Part shown: in pieces, positions 22,718 through 32,900 of the stretch
Numbering within the stretch: position 1 is the first letter of the stretch
Layout: the number at the start of each line of letters is the position of its first letter
NCBI RefSeq assembly: GCF_964340395.1
Contig: NC_135553.1
Span: 3,413,501 to 3,477,500, forward strand
Direction of reading: 5' to 3'
DNA: 64,000 bases
Source of the DNA: Glandiceps talaboti
Lineage: Eukaryota; Hemichordata; Enteropneusta; Spengelidae
Notes under the pieces: generated by a model
What the model was told of the DNA's origin: nothing
Database searches by the model: none
What the model saw: the letters and a program-made list of their open reading frames with translations, nothing else
Translations under genes and position numbers: made by a program

Positions 22718-24676
22718 ATTGCTATTCTTGCACATATCAAACATAATCAAATGTTGTTAGCATAGCATGCAAGCATGCAATCATTTCAGTGTGTCACAGT
22801 GGACGTAAACCATGCTTTCTTTTGAAAGTAAGCATTTTCAACTTTAAGAAAAAAATCTATGATATTTTGTCAGCAGGTGCCACAAACTTTTGGTGTTCAA
22901 CAAAACATTCCAACATCAGTTGCTGGTGTGCAGCAAGTAAGACCAGTGCTTTCACAGGGCCAACAACCACCCCCCTTGGCACCCATACAAAATACACTTA
23001 TTCAACCTCCCTCTACAGCGGCTCAAAATATCACTCTTGACAGTATAAGACAGCTCAAAGTAAGTCTAATAATAATTATATTATTCTGTACTGCACTCCT
23101 AAGTCACTGTACATATTACCTTCAAATAGTTATGAATATTCATGTTCTGTTATTGCGTATGCATGTCTGCTGATTCCCATGAGGCAATGCATGTCAATAG
23201 AATAGACCACCACTGAACAGTGAATGAGAAGGAAGTTTCAGCTTGGGATTATCTTGGTAATGGTGAGAAATGTATTAAGTGATGTGAAATCATGAAATGA
23301 CTTTCCAGAACTTTAAAAAATACCATTTATTGCCAGAAGTTGTGTTCCCTTTAACTCATTTGTGAGTTTGACTAGTAAAGTTTTCTTGGCCCAATTATGA
23401 AAATTTGACACGTTTTTTCTGTACTTACAACATGCAAGTGTTACAAAGTTTTCAAGGCCTAGGTACAGTAGCTTGGTAGTTTTTACTGTAATTTGGTGTA
23501 ACACCATATTATCATAGCAAATATGTCAAAACCTTTTTTTTTAAATTTCAGGAACACCAGCGGAGGTTGTTGGAACATAAAAATGAATTAGTAAACAAAT
23601 TAAAGTTAAATCCTAGCCTTAGAGAACTACAACAACAGATCCAATCAGTGCTTGTGAGTAATTGTATATTTATTGGACGCCATCAAATATCTTGAAGTTA
23701 AGAATGTAGATACTGTATTGTGGCTTCACTCAAGATAAAGTTCAAAAGACAAAAGTGATTTTTTACAGTCACATGCAAGTTGGGGAAGGGTCAGTCTCAG
23801 AATGCTCCTCATCATATGTTAATATGGATGGGATGGAAGTGGAATCATTTCTTGTAAGCGAATAAAATATCTATTTTTCTGCAAATATGCTCCTATTCCT
23901 TATAGTTTCAATTAAAATCAACACTGCATACTACAAGACAGGACGATCTTGGAAAGATCAGTGTAGATGTCAAGATATTGGTAACTATGTATAGTCTGTG
24001 AGATAGTGATTTAACTTAATTCAGTAATGACAAGACACTCATGAAAATCTTGTAAGATGTCATATTAAGGTAACTACATGATTGTATATATAATATGTGA
24101 TATAACTTTAACATTCTTGATGTATGTTACTTTATGTAGCATCAAGAACAGAAAATGGCAGAAGAAGTGAGCACAGCTGAGAGAATACACATGCAAAGGG
24201 TTGTGGCGCAACAAAGACAGTTACAGCAACAGCAACAGTTACAGACACAGGCGGCTCAGACTCAGAATCAACTAGCCATAGAACATCCAGCTCCTTTACC
24301 TGTACTACCTTCGCCACCAGCCAGAACCATTCTACCCCATCAAATGAGACAATCTCTTCCGGGCAAGCCTAGTTTAAAAATTTCCAAAGTGAACAATGGT
24401 ATAGTGTTATCATGGACCATGGCAATTGATCCTGCCTGGGCAACCATTGATACATACCTTCTCTATGCATATCAAGAAAGTGAAGGGCCACCGAGTACTG
24501 CACTGTGGAAGAAGATTGGAGACGTCCGAGCTCTACCTTTACCAATGGCATGTACTTTGACTCAGTTTCAACCTGGGAGTGTGTATCACTTTGCCGTGTG
24601 TGCCATTGATGTGTATCAACGACCGGGCTCATTTAGTGACCCAGCTAGTATTGATCTTAACATCCCAAGAACATGA
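6312..24676 (+). CDS. ATF7IP: ATF7IP/MCAF1 homologue, 13 exons, 5' end incomplete
   Basis: In vertebrates ATF7IP (MCAF1) is the nuclear partner that stabilises the H3K9 methyltransferase SETDB1 and links it to MBD1 and transcription factors. Exons 6312-6549, 9782-9852, 11109-12902, 13871-14401, 14844-14917, 18129-18320, 19041-19322, 20025-20207, 20464-21567, 22283-22435, 22877-23059, 23552-23653 and 24140-24676 join in phase to 1,813 residues. In order: a Lys/Ser-rich start; a very long acidic low-complexity region (about 100-877) with METE-type repeats; a KRPGSP..KKLKLE basic patch; a coiled-coil at about 878-966 matching the SETDB1-binding domain; a SUMO-interacting motif VLIDLTDDDD at 1190-1199; poly-Gln; and a C-terminal fibronectin III domain (about 1711-1811) with the family hallmark ALPLPMACTLTQF. 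Human ATF7IP is about 1,270 residues; the excess lies in the low-complexity N-terminal half. The first exon lacks an internal ATG, so the true start is upstream, or possibly at 11120. Confidence 0.93.
6585..6703. repeat. CT-rich then (TG)n microsatellite
   Basis: About 35 bp of CT repeats is followed by about 55 bp of TG repeats, starting 35 bp after the exon A donor. In RNA these are CU-rich and UG-rich tracts close to a 5' splice site. Confidence 0.9.
6735..7640 (+). mobile_element. Dispersed repeat R1, copy 1, with internal minisatellite
   Basis: The left part (6735-6883; GAGTGCAAGTATGGC, GAAAGTGCAGCAGAAA) and right part (7441-7640; ATTTGCATGTCATTTGCATG, ACTAGTATGC) match copy 2 at 38452-38770 and, more weakly, copy 3 at 48434-48680. 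Between them a 37-bp unit is expanded about 15-fold; copy 2 has a single such unit at the same place. No protein is encoded. Confidence 0.65.
6884..7441. repeat. 37-bp minisatellite, about 15 units
   Basis: The unit reads roughly GAGTACCCACACTGGAACTC followed by ACACAGCATGGGGTTCT. Variation is mostly point changes (CACACAG/CACGCAG, TGGAACTC/TGGTACTC). It lies inside repeat R1. Confidence 0.9.
7988..8357. mobile_element. CAGGGCTTG inverted-repeat element flanked by 50-bp direct repeats
   Basis: Positions 8038-8300 begin CAGGGCTTGAAATTAAC and end with the inverted counterpart GTTACTTTTGAGCCCTG, a terminal inverted repeat of about 17 bp with mismatches. On both sides lies the same 50-bp sequence (TTTTTACTCAACTATTC ... 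GACAGTCTTCCC at 7988-8038 and 8308-8357). These long direct repeats are too long for a normal target duplication, so the element either sits in an older duplication or is part of a larger composite. Confidence 0.55.
8793..9053. mobile_element. Palindromic 261-bp element
   Basis: The left arm AGTCACTTGTGAGCTAATAT, then TCTATTCAAGGATAG and GTTATTAGGTATT, is mirrored by AATACCTAATAAC, CTATCCTTGAATAGA and ATATTAGCTCAGAAGTGACT at the right end. Arms of about 100 bp surround an AT-rich centre. This is the structure of a non-autonomous inverted-repeat transposon; no open frame is present. Confidence 0.65.
9782..9852 (+). CDS. ATF7IP: ATF7IP exon B
   Basis: The acceptor TTTTAG ends at 9781 and the donor GTTAGC starts at 9853. 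It encodes TIELKKVPGKEDRFKV plus KDNSTAE and a split glycine. The phase fits on both sides. The donor is weaker than the others. No domain is recognised. Confidence 0.75.
9853..11108 (+). other. Intron with nothing notable
   Basis: Apart from a (TTG) run near 10566-10590 and a poly-C run near 10919-10930, no repeat family, exon or conserved element is visible. Confidence 0.6.
11109..12902 (+). CDS. ATF7IP: ATF7IP exon C: large acidic and Ser-rich exon
   Basis: The acceptor CTCAACAG ends at 11108 and the donor GTAAGT starts at 12903; it enters and leaves in phase 1. It encodes about 598 residues of low-complexity sequence: SRSPSPST-type Ser/Pro patches, Lys/Glu/Asp-rich stretches, and the short motif PLNLT at 12221-12235. 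From about 12645 to 12810 there is a degenerate repeat of the form METE(E/D)SKE (HMETEDPKD, METEESKE, METDECKE). An ATG at 11120 is the first internal Met and could serve as start if the preceding exons are untranslated. It is mostly disordered by composition. Confidence 0.9.
12952..12995. repeat. (TG)n microsatellite
   Basis: About 20 TG dinucleotides starting 50 bp downstream of the exon C donor. Confidence 0.9.
13255..13350 (+). mobile_element. Dispersed repeat R2, partial copy
   Basis: It shares the core TTCTGGAGAGTCATTTCATG with copies at 22030-22223 and 23170-23350 (antisense), 36608-36790 (sense) and 42955-43360 (antisense). Here only about 100 bp is clearly related. It lies in the exon C to D intron. 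Confidence 0.55.
13871..14401 (+). CDS. ATF7IP: ATF7IP exon D: acidic region and basic patch
   Basis: The acceptor TTGGTAG ends at 13870 and the donor GTAAGT starts at 14402; it is in phase 1 on both sides. It encodes Glu/Asp-rich sequence ending in CKRPGSP ... LKKLKLEDIDTKI, a likely bipartite nuclear localisation signal directly before the coiled-coil, the same order as in vertebrate ATF7IP. Confidence 0.9.
14402..14843 (+). other. Intron, nothing notable
   Basis: No repeat or conserved element is seen. Confidence 0.5.
14844..14917 (+). CDS. ATF7IP: ATF7IP exon E: start of SETDB1-binding region
   Basis: The acceptor CCTACAG ends at 14843 and the donor GTGAGT starts at 14918. It encodes DNDIKKELLGKISDVGII then NLELSKK and leaves in phase 0. 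It is the first helix of the region that aligns with the vertebrate ATF7IP SETDB1-binding domain. Confidence 0.88.
17283..17570. repeat. 92-bp tandem repeat, three units
   Basis: GCCCTGATG recurs at 17294, 17386 and 17478. Copies differ by a few bases. The unit is not exon-derived as far as I can see. Confidence 0.85.
17690..17740. repeat. (TTG)n microsatellite
   Basis: About 17 uninterrupted TTG units. Confidence 0.9.
18129..18320 (+). CDS. ATF7IP: ATF7IP exon F: coiled-coil
   Basis: The acceptor CCTACAG ends at 18128 and the donor GTGAGT starts at 18321; it is 64 codons in phase 0. It encodes ELTILVAKAYEEKRRED, then heptad-like LKQKVAKLQEQNKQWEQRV. It corresponds to the coiled-coil through which vertebrate ATF7IP binds SETDB1. 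Confidence 0.92.
18430..18985. repeat. 26-28 bp minisatellite in the exon F-G intron
   Basis: About 20 units of the type TTTTGGCCACCATGCATATC plus ACTTTAT, with variants (AATTGTGTAT in place of ACTTTAT). Several out-of-frame open frames run through it; none is a gene. The array ends about 55 bp before the exon G acceptor. Confidence 0.9.
19041..19322 (+). CDS. ATF7IP: ATF7IP exon G
   Basis: The acceptor TATTTCAG ends at 19040 and the donor GTATGG starts at 19323; it is 94 codons in phase 0. It encodes MCKRQQPKDSVVSTGIQTD followed by a Pro/Ser/Thr/Ala-rich linker. No domain. Confidence 0.9.
19364..19420. repeat. (CTGT)n microsatellite
   Basis: About 13 tetranucleotide units, 41 bp after the exon G donor. 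Confidence 0.9.
19617..19946. repeat. (TATG)n / (GT)n compound microsatellite
   Basis: About 300 bp of TATG with GCATGCGTGTG interruptions recurring as a higher-order pattern, then about 28 bp of GT. Long open frames in several frames on both strands here are repeat artefacts. Confidence 0.93.
20025..20207 (+). CDS. ATF7IP: ATF7IP exon H
   Basis: The acceptor TTCCACTAG ends at 20024 and the donor GTATGT starts at 20208; it is 61 codons in phase 0. It is a Ser/Thr/Val-rich linker (VLPSISTALTSSAVSTF). Confidence 0.9.
20464..21567 (+). CDS. ATF7IP: ATF7IP exon I: SUMO-interacting motif and poly-Gln
   Basis: The acceptor TTACAG ends at 20463 and the donor GTAAGT starts at 21568; it is 368 codons in phase 0. 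It contains VLIDLTDDDD at 20668-20697, matching the SUMO-interacting motif of vertebrate ATF7IP (VIDLT followed by acidic residues). A Thr run from ACA repeats and a Gln-rich stretch at 20785-21010 follow, with mixed CAG/CAA codons and up to 16 Gln in a row. The rest is Pro/Ser/Thr/Gln-rich and probably disordered. Confidence 0.93.
21568..22282 (+). other. Intron with (ATCC)n and R2 repeat
   Basis: A short (CATC) run near 21643-21680 and an antisense R2 repeat at 22030-22223 occupy part of it; nothing else is recognised. Confidence 0.6.
22030..22223 (-). mobile_element. Dispersed repeat R2, antisense copy
   Basis: It contains ACTCCCATAATGCAATG, AGGGCACAAGATCAAGTTGA and CATGAAATGACTCTCCAGAA, the same blocks in the same order as at 42955-43360, and inverted at 36608-36790. 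Confidence 0.65.
22283..22435 (+). CDS. ATF7IP: ATF7IP exon J
   Basis: The acceptor TTCTAG ends at 22282 and the donor GTAATG starts at 22436; it is 51 codons in phase 0. Gln/Pro-rich linker. Confidence 0.88.
22674..22714. repeat. (GT)n microsatellite
   Basis: About 20 GT units, 240 bp after the exon J donor. Confidence 0.9.
22877..23059 (+). CDS. ATF7IP: ATF7IP exon K with tandem NAGNAG acceptor
   Basis: The acceptor reads GTCAGCAG, ending at 22876; the donor GTAAGT starts at 23060; it is 61 codons in phase 0. The two AGs three bases apart allow inclusion or loss of one Gln codon without changing the frame. It encodes Gln/Pro-rich sequence ending ITLDSIRQLK. Confidence 0.9.
23170..23350 (-). 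mobile_element. Dispersed repeat R2, diverged antisense copy
   Basis: It contains TTCCCATGAGGCAATGCATG and AAATCATGAAATGACTTTCC, related to the copies at 22030 and 42955 but more diverged. Confidence 0.5.
23552..23653 (+). CDS. ATF7IP: ATF7IP exon L: short helix
   Basis: The acceptor AATTTCAG ends at 23551 and the donor GTGAGT starts at 23654; it is 34 codons in phase 0. It encodes EHQRRLLEHKNELVNKLKLN and LRELQQQIQSVL, probably helical. Confidence 0.9.
24140..24676 (+). CDS. ATF7IP: ATF7IP exon M: fibronectin III domain and stop
   Basis: The acceptor TTATGTAG ends at 24139 and the TGA stop is at 24674-24676. A Gln-rich segment is followed from about 24374 by the C-terminal fibronectin type III domain: LKISKVNNGIVLSW, IDTYLLYAYQE, WKKIGDVRALPLPMACTLTQ, VYHFAVCAIDVYQR. 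In vertebrates this domain binds MBD1 and other partners. The similarity here is the strongest family evidence in the gene. Confidence 0.96.
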   Translation, partial: HQEQKMAEEVSTAERIHMQRVVAQQRQLQQQQQLQTQAAQTQNQLAIEHPAPLPVLPSPPARTILPHQMRQSLPGKPSLKISKVNNGIVLSWTMAIDPAWATIDTYLLYAYQESEGPPSTALWKKIGDVRALPLPMACTLTQFQPGSVYHFAVCAIDVYQRPGSFSDPASIDLNIPRT

Positions 24677-26820
24677 AGACAATCTGAAATAAATAACCAC
24701 ACTCAGGGTGTGTACAGGCTTGCCCAAATTCCTTAGATTTCCATTTTGGGGGAAAATTGGAGATTTTTAAATGTGTTTCAGACCAAATTTTTGGTGATTG
24801 TTTCACATTCTGCATTTTAGCTGTTGTGTTTTGGGACAACTTAATGAAATTGTACTGTATTTTCTACTGAAACCTCTACATGTGGAATGGTTTCCATTGT
24901 GTATGACATGGGTCCTGTATCATGTCAAAGTTGACCAATAAGGTTCTTATTCAGATCAGAGTTCACCAATGAGATCCTTATTCAGGTCAAAGTTCACCAA
25001 AATGAACACCTTGTATTTTGTGAACCCAATAAATAAGATTATACCGTCCCCTGTTCATAGGCATGATTTCAAACACCCAAAGATTACCAAATCATTATTT
25101 TTGTATAAAAACTATATGGAGTTGAGATTTTCACTTGTACAAAATAGCTCTATAGACAAATGTTTACAGAAGAAGGAAGTATTTCGCACATTTGTCTCAG
25201 CTGTTCTGGTTGTCTAGTTTGGTCGCCAGTATCAAAACAATAGCACGAGACAAACTTTTAGAGGCCACAAAGACTTATGTAACAAGGTTGAACCAAAGTG
25301 GACAAAGGTGATCACTGATGATATGTGTGTTGTAAAATTTCTATAATATAGTTTGAATTGGGACGAAGAACACAGAGATATATTACTTGTACATGCAAGT
25401 AAGGTATCTCTATGTATGGCCAGTGAAGTGCTACCTACCTGCCATGTATATAATATTGTAGTTCCATTTTTCTGTGTTTCCTTTCCTTGTCAGGGTTCAT
25501 TACTGCCTGTGGTTTTGTTCTGTTCTTCTAGGGGATTACTTCAGGGTAGTCAAGTATACAACATTTTCAACAGGTTTATTATTATTAGGTCTATTTTAAA
25601 TAAAATTCTGTATGCTAATAAGATGCTTAGTTTACTGAACTTTGTTTCTATCGAAGGTTTGCACTCATAAAAATGTAGTCATCCCTAACAAATTGTCATC
25701 AAATGTCCAGTACAGTGAAATGTTTTCTACGCAAAAAAAAAGATAACAAAGAGTACATCAAGATTATGTGATAAGTTCCCACCAAATCAGCTATGACGTC
25801 ATGTGACTGCTTCCCAACTAATCAGCTTTGCAGTCATACATGGTCCTTTCCCAGTCAAGAAACAACATCAGCTTTTAAAAAATGTCTGCTTTTGTATGTT
25901 TTGTATGCATCAGAAGAATCTATGTAATTCTATCTTCCCTTTTCTACACTTGAAGTTCATACTGTTTTACTCTGTTTTACTTAATAGTTTTTCCCATTCT
26001 TATTGTCTCAATTGACAAGAAAAATCTGTGTCTCACAAACTGTTGACGGTGTAGAATCGCTGATGCAGAGGAGACATTGTCAGTGACTTGTAATAGCATA
26101 GCATGGAAGTTATGAAATGGTGGTTTTCTTAAACCAGCCTGCTCTGTCATTGTTGCTCAGTAGATTTCAAATGACAGCCCTTATAGTGTGTTGAATCCAT
26201 TTGATCAGCCAGTAATACAAATACTACATACAAACAATACAACTTACAGGTGGTGAAAAGTTATAATATACATTTTTAAAGTACTTATACCAGTGCAGAG
26301 TTATGGTGACAAATAAATCACCAACTCACATTATCCTGTTGTGCAACCTATGGTGTCAGTAAACAGTCACTTGTTACTCAAGTTTAGCGAAGGTAAGACA
26401 TGCAGGGCATTCAACATTGTTACTTATCAAGAAACTGTGTATTTTAATGAAAAGATAGGGGTAGTCAGACACCAAGGTAAAGTCTCTGTATATTATACAT
26501 TTTGGATAACATACCATGCAAGTCAGATGCATATATATTGATGATAGAATTGAATGACTTGGTGATGAGACAATCTCATATGTGATAGACTTTGTGTTGT
26601 GTTGTGTTCTCCCTTTTGAGATATGAGAGATATTGAAACATTTATCTTTTAGTATTTCTTTTGTTGTCATCTGTTCTGTTCTGTTCTGTCCAGTTTAAAT
26701 CTTTTATGCATAGACTGTATTTAAAGTATTATCTTTGACCAAATAATAAAAAGATTTTTTGCACTTTTAATTTGTGATGTGACTGTTGACTTTATTGCAC
26801 TGAAGGTTAAACACATATTT
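24677..26820 (+). other. 3' untranslated and downstream region of ATF7IP
   Basis: Candidate polyadenylation signals AATAAA occur near 25029 and 25597, and AATAAAAAG near 26743. I cannot tell which is used. No other gene is visible before the satellite array. Confidence 0.5.
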
Positions 26821-29195
26821 TATTACATCACACTGAACAAATTACACGTCATTACATCACAGTGAATTACATTGCATTGAACAACATTACATCAGTGAAT
26901 TACATTGCATTGAACAACATTACATCATAGTGAATTACATTGCATTGAACAACATTACATCATAGTGAATTACATTGCATTGAACATTACAACACTGAAT
27001 TACATTACAACATAGTGAAGAATTACATTGCAACATAGTGAATTACATTACATCACAGTGAATTACATTGCATTGAACAACATTACATCAGTGAGTTACA
27101 TTGCATTGAACAACATTACATCACAGTGAATTACATTGCATTGAACAACATTACATAAGTGAATTACATTGCATTGAACAACATTACATAAGTGAATTAC
27201 ATTGCATTGAACATTACAACATAGTGAATGACATTGCATTGAACATTACATCACAGTGAATGACATTGCATTGAACATTACATCACAGTGGATTACATTG
27301 CATTGAACAACATTACATCAGTGAATTACATTGCATTGAACAACATTACATCACAGTGAATTACATTGCATTGAACATTACATCATAGTGAATTACATTG
27401 CATTGAACAACATTACATCACAGTGAATGACATTGCATTGAACATTACATCACAGTGAATGACATTGCATTGAACATTACATCACAGTAGATTACATTGC
27501 ATTGAACAACATTACATCAGTGAATTACATTGCATTGAACAACATTACATCACAGTGAATTACATTGCATTGAACAACATTACATCACAGTGAATTACAT
27601 TGCATTGAACAACATTACATCACAGTGAATTACATTGCATTGAACATTACATCATAGTGAATTACATTGCATTGAACATTACAACATAGTGAATTACATT
27701 GCATTGAACAACATTACACCATAGTGAATTACATTGCATTGAACAACATTACAACATAGTGAATTACATTGCATTGAACAACATTACACCATAGTGAATT
27801 ACATTGCATTGAACAACATTACATCAGTGAATTACATTGCATTGAACAACATTACATCATGGTGAATTACATTGCATTGAACATTACATCATAGTGAATT
27901 ACATTGCATTGAACATTACAACATAGTGAAATACATTGCATTGAACAACATTACATCACAGTGAATGACATTGCATTGAACATTACATCACAGTGGATTA
28001 CATTGCATTGAACAACATTACATCAGTGAATTACATTGCATTGAACAACATTACGTCACAGTGAATTACATTGCATTGAACATTACATCATAGTGAATTA
28101 CATTGCATTGAACATTACAACATAGTGAATTACATTGCATTGAACAACATTACACCATAGTGAATTACATTGCATTGAACAACATTACATCATAGTGAAT
28201 TACAAGGCATTGAACAACATTACATCATGGTGAATTACATTGCATTGAACAACATTAATACATCACAGTGAATTACATTGCATTGAACAACATTGCAACA
28301 TAGTGAATTACATTACATTGAACAACATTACAACATACTGAATTACATTGCATTGAACAACATTACATCACAGTGAATTACATTGCAGTGAACAACATTA
28401 CATCACAGTGATTTACATTGCATTACATTTAACTACATTACATTACATGATATTCACTACATTTTTTACATTGCATGACATTTAATTACATTACATGATA
28501 ATCACTACATTTTTTACATTGCGTGACATTTAACTACATTACATTCGGTGATAATCACTACATTTTTTACATTGCATGTCATTTAACTACATTACATTCC
28601 GTGATAATCACTACATTTTTTTACATTGCATGACACTTAACTACATTACAATTACATGATAATCACTACATTTTTTTACATTGCGTGACATTTAACTACA
28701 TTACATTACATGATAATCACTACATTTTTTACATTGCGTGACATTTAACTACATTACATGATAATCACTACATTTTACATTGCATCACATTTAATTGCAT
28801 TGCATAATCACTACATTTTATATTGCATCACATTTGATTACATTGCATAATCACTACATTTTACATTGCATCACATTTGATTACATTGCATAATCACTAC
28901 ATTTTACATTGCATCACATTGAGCTACATTGCATGAAAATGAAACATTTCATTGCCTCACATTGACTACATTGCTTGAAAATCCCTATTTATGAATCATT
29001 GCATCACATTATAGTATATTTGATTACATCACAAATCATTGCATCACATTCCAGTACATCTGATTACATTGCAAATCATTGCATCACATTCCAGTGCATC
29101 TAATTACATTGCAAATCATTGCATCACATTACAGTACATCTAATTACATCACAAATCATTGCGTCACATTCCAGTACATCTGATTACATTGCACC
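26821..29195. repeat. 2.4-kb satellite array, 31-35 bp units changing to a second unit
   Basis: From 26821 to about 28430 the unit is GAATTACATTGCATTGAACA plus ACATTACATCACAGT (35 bp), mixed with shorter forms lacking ACA. From about 28430 it passes into related but distinct units containing CATTTAACTACATTACATGA and AATCACTACATTTTTTACAT, then CAAATCATTGCATCACATTC. All share the TTACATTGCAT core. It lies in the intergenic region between ATF7IP and PLBD. Confidence 0.93.
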
Positions 29196-32100
29196 ATATT
29201 GGAATTCAAGGTCAAAGTTCAATCTATTTTATACATAGTTTAGCTTCAAGATAGGTAGACCTATCCAATGATGGGATTCTGTTAAGTCTTTATGGTGATT
29301 GGGATAGCACCTGTTAATATTGTCAAGTCTGTAAGTATGGCAATGCCTAGAGTTAATTACAGTTGAAAAAAAAAGTAGCAACTTATCAAATTTAAATTTG
29401 TGTTTTCAATACATGTCTCTTTCTTATTGAAATAGACAATTAATAGATCAAAACATGTTTTACCCACAGGGACACATATAATTACTTAGATTGATATTTT
29501 CCTAATGAAAATATCACAAGAATCTTGATACTGCAAATTGTCAATATACGCTCTACACTAGAAAATAATTAGTCTTCTCTCCTTTGAGGTAGGGGAAATA
29601 TATTCAAGTCAAAATGTTACATTTATGATTTATGCATGAGTCAATGTAATGCCCGAGGGACCCCACCTCGGGCGATACGGGGGAAAAGTGGGGGATTAGA
29701 CCGTGTTTGCCATGAAACAATGCCCGAGGGGGTGGGGCAATTGCCTCATATTGACCTCCCTAGTCATTTTTACAGACGTAAAAGAGTGGTTGTGTGTCAG
29801 TCAGAATTTTTTGAAATGTTGGGAGTTTTACTTGTTTTAGGTGGGGATTTTCCAGAATGTCTTGTCCCAGGGGGTGGGGCATTTGTCAAATTTTATAAGA
29901 CTAATTTCCAAATCCCCCACTATGCCCCGAGGTGGGGGTGGGGGTGGGGGTTGACATTGACTCGTGCCTTTATAGCCTGTAGACAAGGAAAACAACAATC
30001 TAAGAATACTATGCACATCCCTATTGTTTTACCAAGTCTTCTCATGCTCCATGTACTCTCTGATATAGCATGTCTTATTCTGTTTGTTTTAGACCAGAAT
30101 CAAGTAAATAAACCATGTCAATAAATTGATGGGACAATTTTGCCCCCAATTTTGATCTATGGGTGCCTAAATTTACAGAAAATAGATATTAAAATCAAGT
30201 CTGTGTGGTATTTATGGGGTCAGAGGTCACATGTCTGCAACTGTACTTATTGAAGATCACATGTCTGTGAGTAAATGGGTTGAAGGTCGTGTCTGCAACT
30301 AATGGGGTTTACAGAATCAAAAAATGGCAAATTGTTAGTGATTTTAAATTATTTTCTGCAAACTTGAACCTCGAATGCATTACAGATTTCTTTTACCTAT
30401 TTAATATTCATATGTCTTATATTGTACAATAAGTATTATTTCATAGAAAGACAATCTTGGATTTTGCCAAAGGAAAGATAATTGTTTTTAGAAAATGTTA
30501 TTCATCATATGGATATATATAGACACACTATATTTTTCAAATGCTTACCAGTAACAGTATCGGGGTAAATAAGTGTAAATCAATGTTGATGTTATAAATG
30601 ACATAAATGGTTCAAAACTCTAAGAAAAACACCTGAGCACATTCTAATTGTGAACAAACTCTGCGTGTATGAATTGACTAGAAAATTAGTTATACCTCTA
30701 TGAGTTGATTGTTAGATGAGATTATAGTTTATAGTCTCCATTGTATGCTGTCTTTTCCAGCTGTTTTCTATTATAATATTATTATATACACCTCACAAAA
30801 AAAAGTAATAAACCGACCTACATGTCTCAGATAGTTGTGTCCGGTTTGACCCCCATCCAACATAGAACACTGTGTCTTCCCCAAAAACTGTAATTAGCTG
30901 TTTCAAATAAGACATTTTTATACTGAATTCTTGCCAAGTATGGGGTAGCATATAGATGTATGTATATTTTTTGTACATGATGTAGCTATTGTCAGAATCA
31001 GCGGCCATTTTGGAATTCAAAAATAGTACTATAAATATCGCTGAAAATGACTTTAAATGATACATGTAATGAATCCTTGAATAATTTATTATATAAATTG
31101 TAACAGCCTATTTTTGTCTTCACATACAAAACTGATGTATATGGCCATCCATTCATTGTAATACCCTTTGCATGGTTTCCATGGCAACAATGACTTGGTT
31201 GATGAAAATAAGGTTTATTTCTTGTCTCTGCTACTTTTTCATAGAAATATGTTCATTTTTGGATCATAGAGTTCACAAAAATATGTGAGGCTTCATTATC
31301 AGACACATTATCAAAATTTTGATTAAATAATAAATGGGAAAATGATTTAAATAGTTATGTAAACATGGCCAATAATATAATAAACTTATAACGTGCACAT
31401 TACTTAAAAACAATTTTATTTTGAGAATTATTTAAATACTAATACAGATTTTATCTATCAAAATTGTGGTTAGGTGATCATAATTTAGATATTGAGTTAG
31501 GGAGAAGATTTCCAAAGATTTAATTTGATTTATAAATGTGGTTCAAAAATAATCATTCCAAATAGACAGACAATGTTGTGACACAACATCTCACGCTGGG
31601 TAAAGCTTTGTTCCATTGAAAAGAATGATTTGTAACGTTACTGTCTAAAGGTAAATTTATTAGTTGTTATTGTTGTTGTGTTTTCCATTGATGATTTACC
31701 TTCCTATACTCCCTGAAGGTTACGTAGTTGCAAAATAAAATTACAATGATCAAACATCATATATATATAGTTTTCATCAAGAATTGAAATGTTTTATCAC
31801 ATATCTTTGCAGCTCTCCATTTTTTAGAATGGAAACATGATGTGGTGCAACACGTTTTGGATTGGTGAATTTAATTCAAATGAGACTAGCTAGCTTACAT
31901 TCTCAGTTTGCTGAAGCACAGCTTTGTATGGTATGACGTCATATGGCAGTAAAAATGGCCGCCAACAGATAATCACCAGACAAGTTGGCAATGTGCCAAA
32001 AACGAGAACCTCTGCACAGTGATTTATTTTTAGTCAATATTTCTCATTCTTTCCTTTACTCTTCTTGTTTTTATCAAGTAAATTTGAAAAGTGGAATTCT

Positions 32101-32900
32101 TGCTATGACGAAAAGAGCCAGTATTTATCATCAAAATAGAATTAATGACTAGCAGAGGGTTGTTTTTTAATTGTGAATGGGAGAGATTTATCAAAACTGC
32201 ACATGACACATCAAAGATAATTCTCTTAAACTTTGAGTAGAAATTCAAATATTGTGTGGTGCTCGTTTAGAATTTTTAAAATATATTATAACAATAATTA
32301 GACTTTATTATTAGGGTATAGAGAGGTAAATAACAACAAAATACAACACATTTATTATTCAAAATAAACAACATTTACAAACATTCTGTTCAGAATGGAT
32401 AAAAGGAAATTACAAAAAGGTCTTTAAAAGAGTAAGGTGCTCTTCCATAATTTTGATAACAAAAATTGTTGATTGTTTTATTTAGTGTAAATAACCATAC
32501 TGTTAAAAATAACTATTTTTAGTGAAAATAGTAGTGTACTAAATTACCTACTGTATTACATCATGAATAATAATTTTTTAATAAACTGTAAAAAAATATA
32601 TCAGAAACACAGAAATTTGGAATTATCAACATATCGATGATGTCTTCATATGTTGCAATGTATTTGCTAATTTATTCAAAAGACTTGTCAAAAAGATTTT
32701 ATCAAATGAAATCTTTCCACCACATCACATCAGCTGAACAAAGAATGATACAACTAAATTCCACCAAACGTCCAATAAGCTGTGCTAAAACTATGCCAAC
32801 TGGCATTACTGTTTATCACAATGTAATCTTTCACCTGCAGTTTAATTGTAACTAACTGTTGATAAGCCTGGCTAGTCTTCTAGATCTATAACACCATTAT
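29196..32900. other. Intergenic region, one inverted-repeat element
   Basis: Apart from the element at 29638-29963 and AT-rich stretches I see no gene. A TGACGTCA sits near 31934, followed by AAAATGGCCGCCA, but no exon follows, so a promoter is not supported. Confidence 0.5.
29638..29963. mobile_element. GC-rich inverted-repeat element, 326 bp
   Basis: It begins GAGTCAATGTAATGCCCGAG and ends with the inverted match ACATTGACTC. Inside, CCCCACCTCGGGC near the left end pairs with GCCCCGAGGTGGGGG near the right end. It is clearly richer in GC than the surroundings. The 162-residue open frame across it is not supported as a gene. Confidence 0.6.

Noticed and set aside
26821-29195. Regularly spaced repeats as a CRISPR-like array
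   Set aside because: There are no unique spacers; the units are directly joined, and the context is eukaryotic satellite.
29636-30124. 162-codon plus-strand frame
   Set aside because: It begins at the end of an inverted-repeat element and runs through GC-rich repeats into AT-rich sequence; no recognisable domain.
31930-31965. TGACGTCA next to AAAATGGCCGCC as a possible promoter or start
   Set aside because: The frame after the ATG closes quickly and no exon follows on the plus strand.
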